Assembly (NCBI GenBank): GCA_027257055.1
Contig: JAPVLO010000039.1
Coordinates: 5,548,501 to 5,612,500, forward strand
Length of the DNA stretch: 64,000 nucleotides
DNA from: Cephalopachus bancanus
Lineage: Eukaryota; Chordata; Mammalia; Primates; Tarsiidae
Direction of reading: 5' to 3'
This document shows, one piece after another, positions 60,974-64,000 of the stretch. The notes under the pieces were generated by a model. That model did not search any database, was not told the DNA's origin, and worked only from the letters and a program-made list of their open reading frames with translations. A program made the translations under genes and the position numbers. Within the stretch, counting starts at the first letter, position 1, and each line of letters opens with the position of its first letter.

Positions 60974-61815
60974 AAGGATTGCCTGAGCCCAGGGATATGA
61001 GACCAATCTGGGAACTCAGTGAGACCTTGTCTCTACAATAAATAAAACAATTAGCTGGGCACGGTGGCACTCGCCTGTAGTCCCAGTTACTTAGAAGGCT
61101 GAGGCAGAAAGATCACCTGAGTCCAGCAAGTTGAGGCTGCAATAGCTGTGATTGTGCCACTGAACTTCAGCCTAGCTGACAGATTGAGACTCTGACTCAA
61201 AAAATTAAATAAATACGTCGGGCTTGGTGGCTCAGCCTGTAATCCCAGCACTTTGGGAGGCCGAGGTGAGAGGACTGCCTGAGTTCATGGGTTAGAGATC
61301 AGCTGGGCAACTTGGCGAGACCTCGTCTCTATAATAAATAAAAAATTAGCCAGGTGTGGTAGCACACACCTGTAGTTCTGGCTACTTGGAAGGCTGAGGC
61401 GGAAGGGTTGCTAGAGCCTAGAAGGTAGATGCTGGGGTGGCCATGAGTGTGCCATTGCACTCCAGACTGGGCGACGGAGATCCAACTCAATAAATAAATA
61501 AATAAATGACAACAACGACAGCTAAAGCTGGGCATGGTGGCTTATGCCTATAATCCCAGAACTTTGAGAGGCCAAGGCAAGAGGAGGACTGCTTGAGTCC
61601 AGGAGTTCAAGACCATCCTAGGCAACATAGCAAGACCTCAATTTCTACAAAAAAACTAGCTGGGCGTGGTGGTACACAACTGTAGTCCCAGCTACTTGGG
61701 AAACTGAAGCAGAAGGATTACCTGCACCCAGAAAGTCGAGGCTATGGTGAGGCATGATTGTACCACTGTACTCCAAGATGGGCGACAGAGTGAGACTCTG
61801 ACCCAAAATAACAAT
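60974..61815 (+). mobile_element. Three plus-strand Alus
   Basis: A 5'-truncated copy lies at about 60974-61213. Complete copies follow at about 61217-61507 and 61521-61815. AT-rich tails separate them. Confidence 0.85.
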
Positions 61816-61972
61816 AATGATAATGATACTGACCAATTCTTTAGAACCTGGGCACCTTTATGAAAGCAAGGTACAAAATACTGTGTCTAATATACTAACA
61901 TTTATGTCAAAAGGGGGAAAGATGACTGGATAAATAGATGACTGCTGTATAAATTATTCTTGAAAGTATATA

Positions 61973-62262
61973 CAAGCCGGGCTTGGTGGCTCAGCCTGTA
62001 ATCCCAACACTTTGGGAGGCTGAGGTGAGTGGATTGCCTGAGCTCGTGGGTTGGAGACCCGTCTAGGCAACTTGGTAAGATCTCATCTCTACAATAAAAC
62101 AAAAATTAGCTGGGTGTGGTAGCGCACGCCTGTAATTCCAGCTACCTGGAAGTCTGAGGCGGAAGAATTGCCAGAGCCCAGCAGGTTGAGGCTGTGGTGG
62201 CCTGGAGCGTGCCACTGCACTCCGGCCTGGGTGACAGAGTGAGACTCTGACTCAAAAAAAGA
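61973..62262 (+). mobile_element. Plus-strand Alu
   Basis: AAGCCGGGCTTGGTGGCTCAG to GAGACTCTGACTC plus A7; close to the young consensus. Confidence 0.88.
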
Positions 62263-62263
62263 A

Positions 62264-63290
62264 TCTGAATACACATTTATCCAAAAAAAGATATACAATG
62301 GTCAACAAACACATGAAACAATGCTCAGCATCATTAATCACTAGGGAAAACCAAATCAAAACCACAATGAGACAGTACTTCCTATGCAGCCTGTAATCCC
62401 AGCACTTTGGGAGCCTGCGGGTTCAAGACCGGCCTGGGCAACTTGGTGAGACCTTGTCCCTATTACAAACCAAAATTAGCTGGGTATGGTAGCGCGTGCC
62501 TGTAGTTCCAGCTACTTGGAAGACTGAGGTGGAAGGACTGCCAGAGCCCAGCAGGTCGAGGATGCAGTGGCTGGGACCTTGCCACTGCACTCCAGTCTAG
62601 GCAACAGAATGAGACTCCAACTCAAATATATATGTATATACACACACACACACCTATATAATTAATAACAAGCGGTTACCAGAGTGTGGAGAAACTGCAG
62701 CCCTAATACACTGCTGGTAACAATGTAAAATGGTGTGGCTGCTTTGAAAAGGGCTGCCAACTTTTTCAAAAATTAAACATCCAGCTGCCATACGACTCAG
62801 CAACTATACCCCTAAGTATATACTTGGAGAAATAAAAACATATGTCTGCACAAAGATACACACAACAATACTTACAGCAACACTGTTCATAACAGCCAAA
62901 AAGTGGAAAAAACCCAAATGTCTATCAAATGATGAACGAATAAACAAAATGTAATCTATTCATGCAATGAACTATCATTTGACCATAAAAAGGAATGGAG
63001 CACTGACATGCACTACAACATAGCTGAACGTTGAAAACACTATGCTGAGTGAAAGAAGTCAGTACAAAAGGATATATATTGTGTGATTCCATTTATATGA
63101 AAGACCCAGAACAGGGAAAACCATTAAGACAGAAAATATATTAGTGGACGCCAGGGATGCAGGGGACAGGATAATGGGCAATGAGTGCTAATTGGACATG
63201 GGGCTTCTTGCTAAGGTGATGAAAACATTCTAAAATTTATTGTGATGATAGTTGCACAACTCCAGTGAATTGTTCACTTACAAAAAGCTG
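62264..63290 (+). mobile_element. LINE-1 3' region in sense, split by an Alu
   Basis: ATGGTCAACAAACACATGAA at 62,299 and AATACACTGCTGGTAACAAT at 62,706 belong to one LINE-1. So do TAAAAAGGAATGGAGCACTG and CTAAGGTGATGAAAACATTC further on. A 5'-truncated Alu (about 62,383-62,630) and a TATA/CACA microsatellite (62,625-62,655) interrupt it. The element is too decayed to code. Confidence 0.8.
62383..62630 (+). mobile_element. Plus-strand Alu, 5' truncated
   Basis: It begins at GCAGCCTGTAATCCCAGCAC and has a deletion in the left arm; GAGACTCCAACTC ends it. Confidence 0.82.
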
Positions 63291-63293
63291 TCA

Positions 63294-63594
63294 GGGCTGG
63301 GCACAGTGGCTCAAGCCTATAATCCCAGCACTTTGGGAGGCCGAGGCAAGAGGACTGCCTGAGCCCAGGGATTCAAGACCAGCCTGGGCAACTTGGCGAG
63401 ACCTTGTCTCTACAATATATCAAAAAATTAGCCAGGCGTGGTAGCACACACCGGTAGGTCCGGCTACTTGGAAGGCTGAGGTGGAAGGATCTCCTCCGCC
63501 CAGTAGGTTGATGCTGGGATGGCTGGGAGTGGGCCATTACACACTCTAGCCTGGGCAACAGAGTAAGACTCTGCCTCAAAAAAAAAAAAAAAGC
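63294..63594 (+). mobile_element. Plus-strand Alu
   Basis: GGGCTGGGCACAGTGGCTCAA to an A-run at 63,577-63,591. AAAGCTGTCAG flanks both sides (63,284 and 63,591), the target-site duplication. Confidence 0.92.
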
Positions 63595-63788
63595 TGTCAG
63601 TCCTACACTGGTGTCCCCAATATTTATCTGTCAGAGCGCACCAAGAGTCTGGGAACCACTAATCTGGACATCACATATACTACTTTACTTAGCTACCCTA
63701 GCTACCCATATACATTCTGGGACATGACAATGGGAATTTCACATTTTCTAGGTTAGGAAAGGAAATAATTATAAACCTATAAACATGA

Positions 63789-64000
63789 TTTTTTTTTTTT
63801 TTTTTGAGTTGGAGTCTCATTCTGTCGCCCAGACTGGAGTGCAGTGGCTGCTCCTGGCCATCGCAGCCTCGACCTGCTGGGCTCCGGCGATCCTTCCGCC
63901 TCAGCCTTCCAAGTAGCTGAACTACAGATGTGCGCTACCACGCCCGGCTAATTTTTTGATTTATTATAGAGATGAGGTCTCGCCAAATTGCCCGGGTGGG
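63789..64000 (-). mobile_element. Minus-strand Alu, cut by the window edge
   Basis: T-run then GAGTTGGAGTCTCATTCTGTC; near consensus up to the last base shown. Confidence 0.9.

Noticed and set aside
60173..64000. Search for DNAJA3 exons 1 and 2
   Set aside because: The stretch is almost all Alu and LINE-1. No minus-strand segment encodes the start of the J domain or a presequence, so these exons must lie beyond the window.

Overview
The window is nuclear DNA of a primate, most likely a strepsirrhine and probably a lemur. Two observations support this. First, spliced exons of three genes that are neighbours on human chromosome 16p13.3 appear in conserved order. Second, about 90 Alu copies and fragments fill roughly 35-40% of the window. 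Most Alus carry a diagnostic variant: right-arm 3' end GACTCCAACTC, centre CTACAATAAATCAAAAAATT, and head GGCTCGGTGGCTCAGCCTG. This is unlike the human AluS/Y type. I saw none of the tRNA/Alu composite SINEs of galagos, so a lemur is my inference; the species is not proven.

Layout. (1) Positions 1-10,200 hold no recognisable exon. The stretch is Alus, an old DNA-transposon end, LTR-like and other old repeats, and a short telomere-like tract. It should be 5' intron of HMOX2, read on the minus strand. (2) A CpG island at about 10,330-11,300 carries a minus-strand first-exon-like segment ending in a CAG/GTGAGC donor at 11,031, proposed as an untranslated HMOX2 first exon. (3) A second CpG island at about 16,480-17,300 contains NMRAL1 exon 1 and is the NMRAL1 promoter. 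(4) NMRAL1 is complete on the plus strand: five coding exons from 17,126 to 32,760, 299 codons, with a poly(A) signal at 32,848. Its introns hold a solo retroviral LTR, a decayed copy of its own promoter plus exon 1, a near-perfect inverted Alu pair, and a SERF1-type processed pseudogene. (5) About 32,860-38,480 is the convergent intergenic gap. (6) DNAJA3 (mitochondrial Hsp40, Tid1) lies on the minus strand. Its last ten exons run from 60,172 down to 39,623, followed by about 1.1 kb of 3' UTR to about 38,480. The first two exons lie beyond the right edge.

Function. The three genes form a housekeeping neighbourhood. NMRAL1 is a cytosolic NADP(H)-sensing atypical SDR protein. DNAJA3 is a J-domain co-chaperone of mitochondrial Hsp70. 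HMOX2 (coding part not in this window) is constitutive heme oxygenase. NMRAL1 and HMOX2 are head-to-head, NMRAL1 and DNAJA3 tail-to-tail. The DNAJA3 3' end preserves the long/short (480/453 residue) isoform switch by skipping of the penultimate exon.

I found no undescribed gene system. What is unusual is the repeat architecture: duplicated exon 1 with CpG decay, paired direct repeats bracketing the HPD exon of DNAJA3, two tiny polyadenylated LTR-tail retrocopies, serial Alu insertion at one target, three-level Alu nesting and an Alu palindrome lacking its central A/T tails. Alu boundaries are read by eye, accurate to about 10 bases unless target-site duplications are given.
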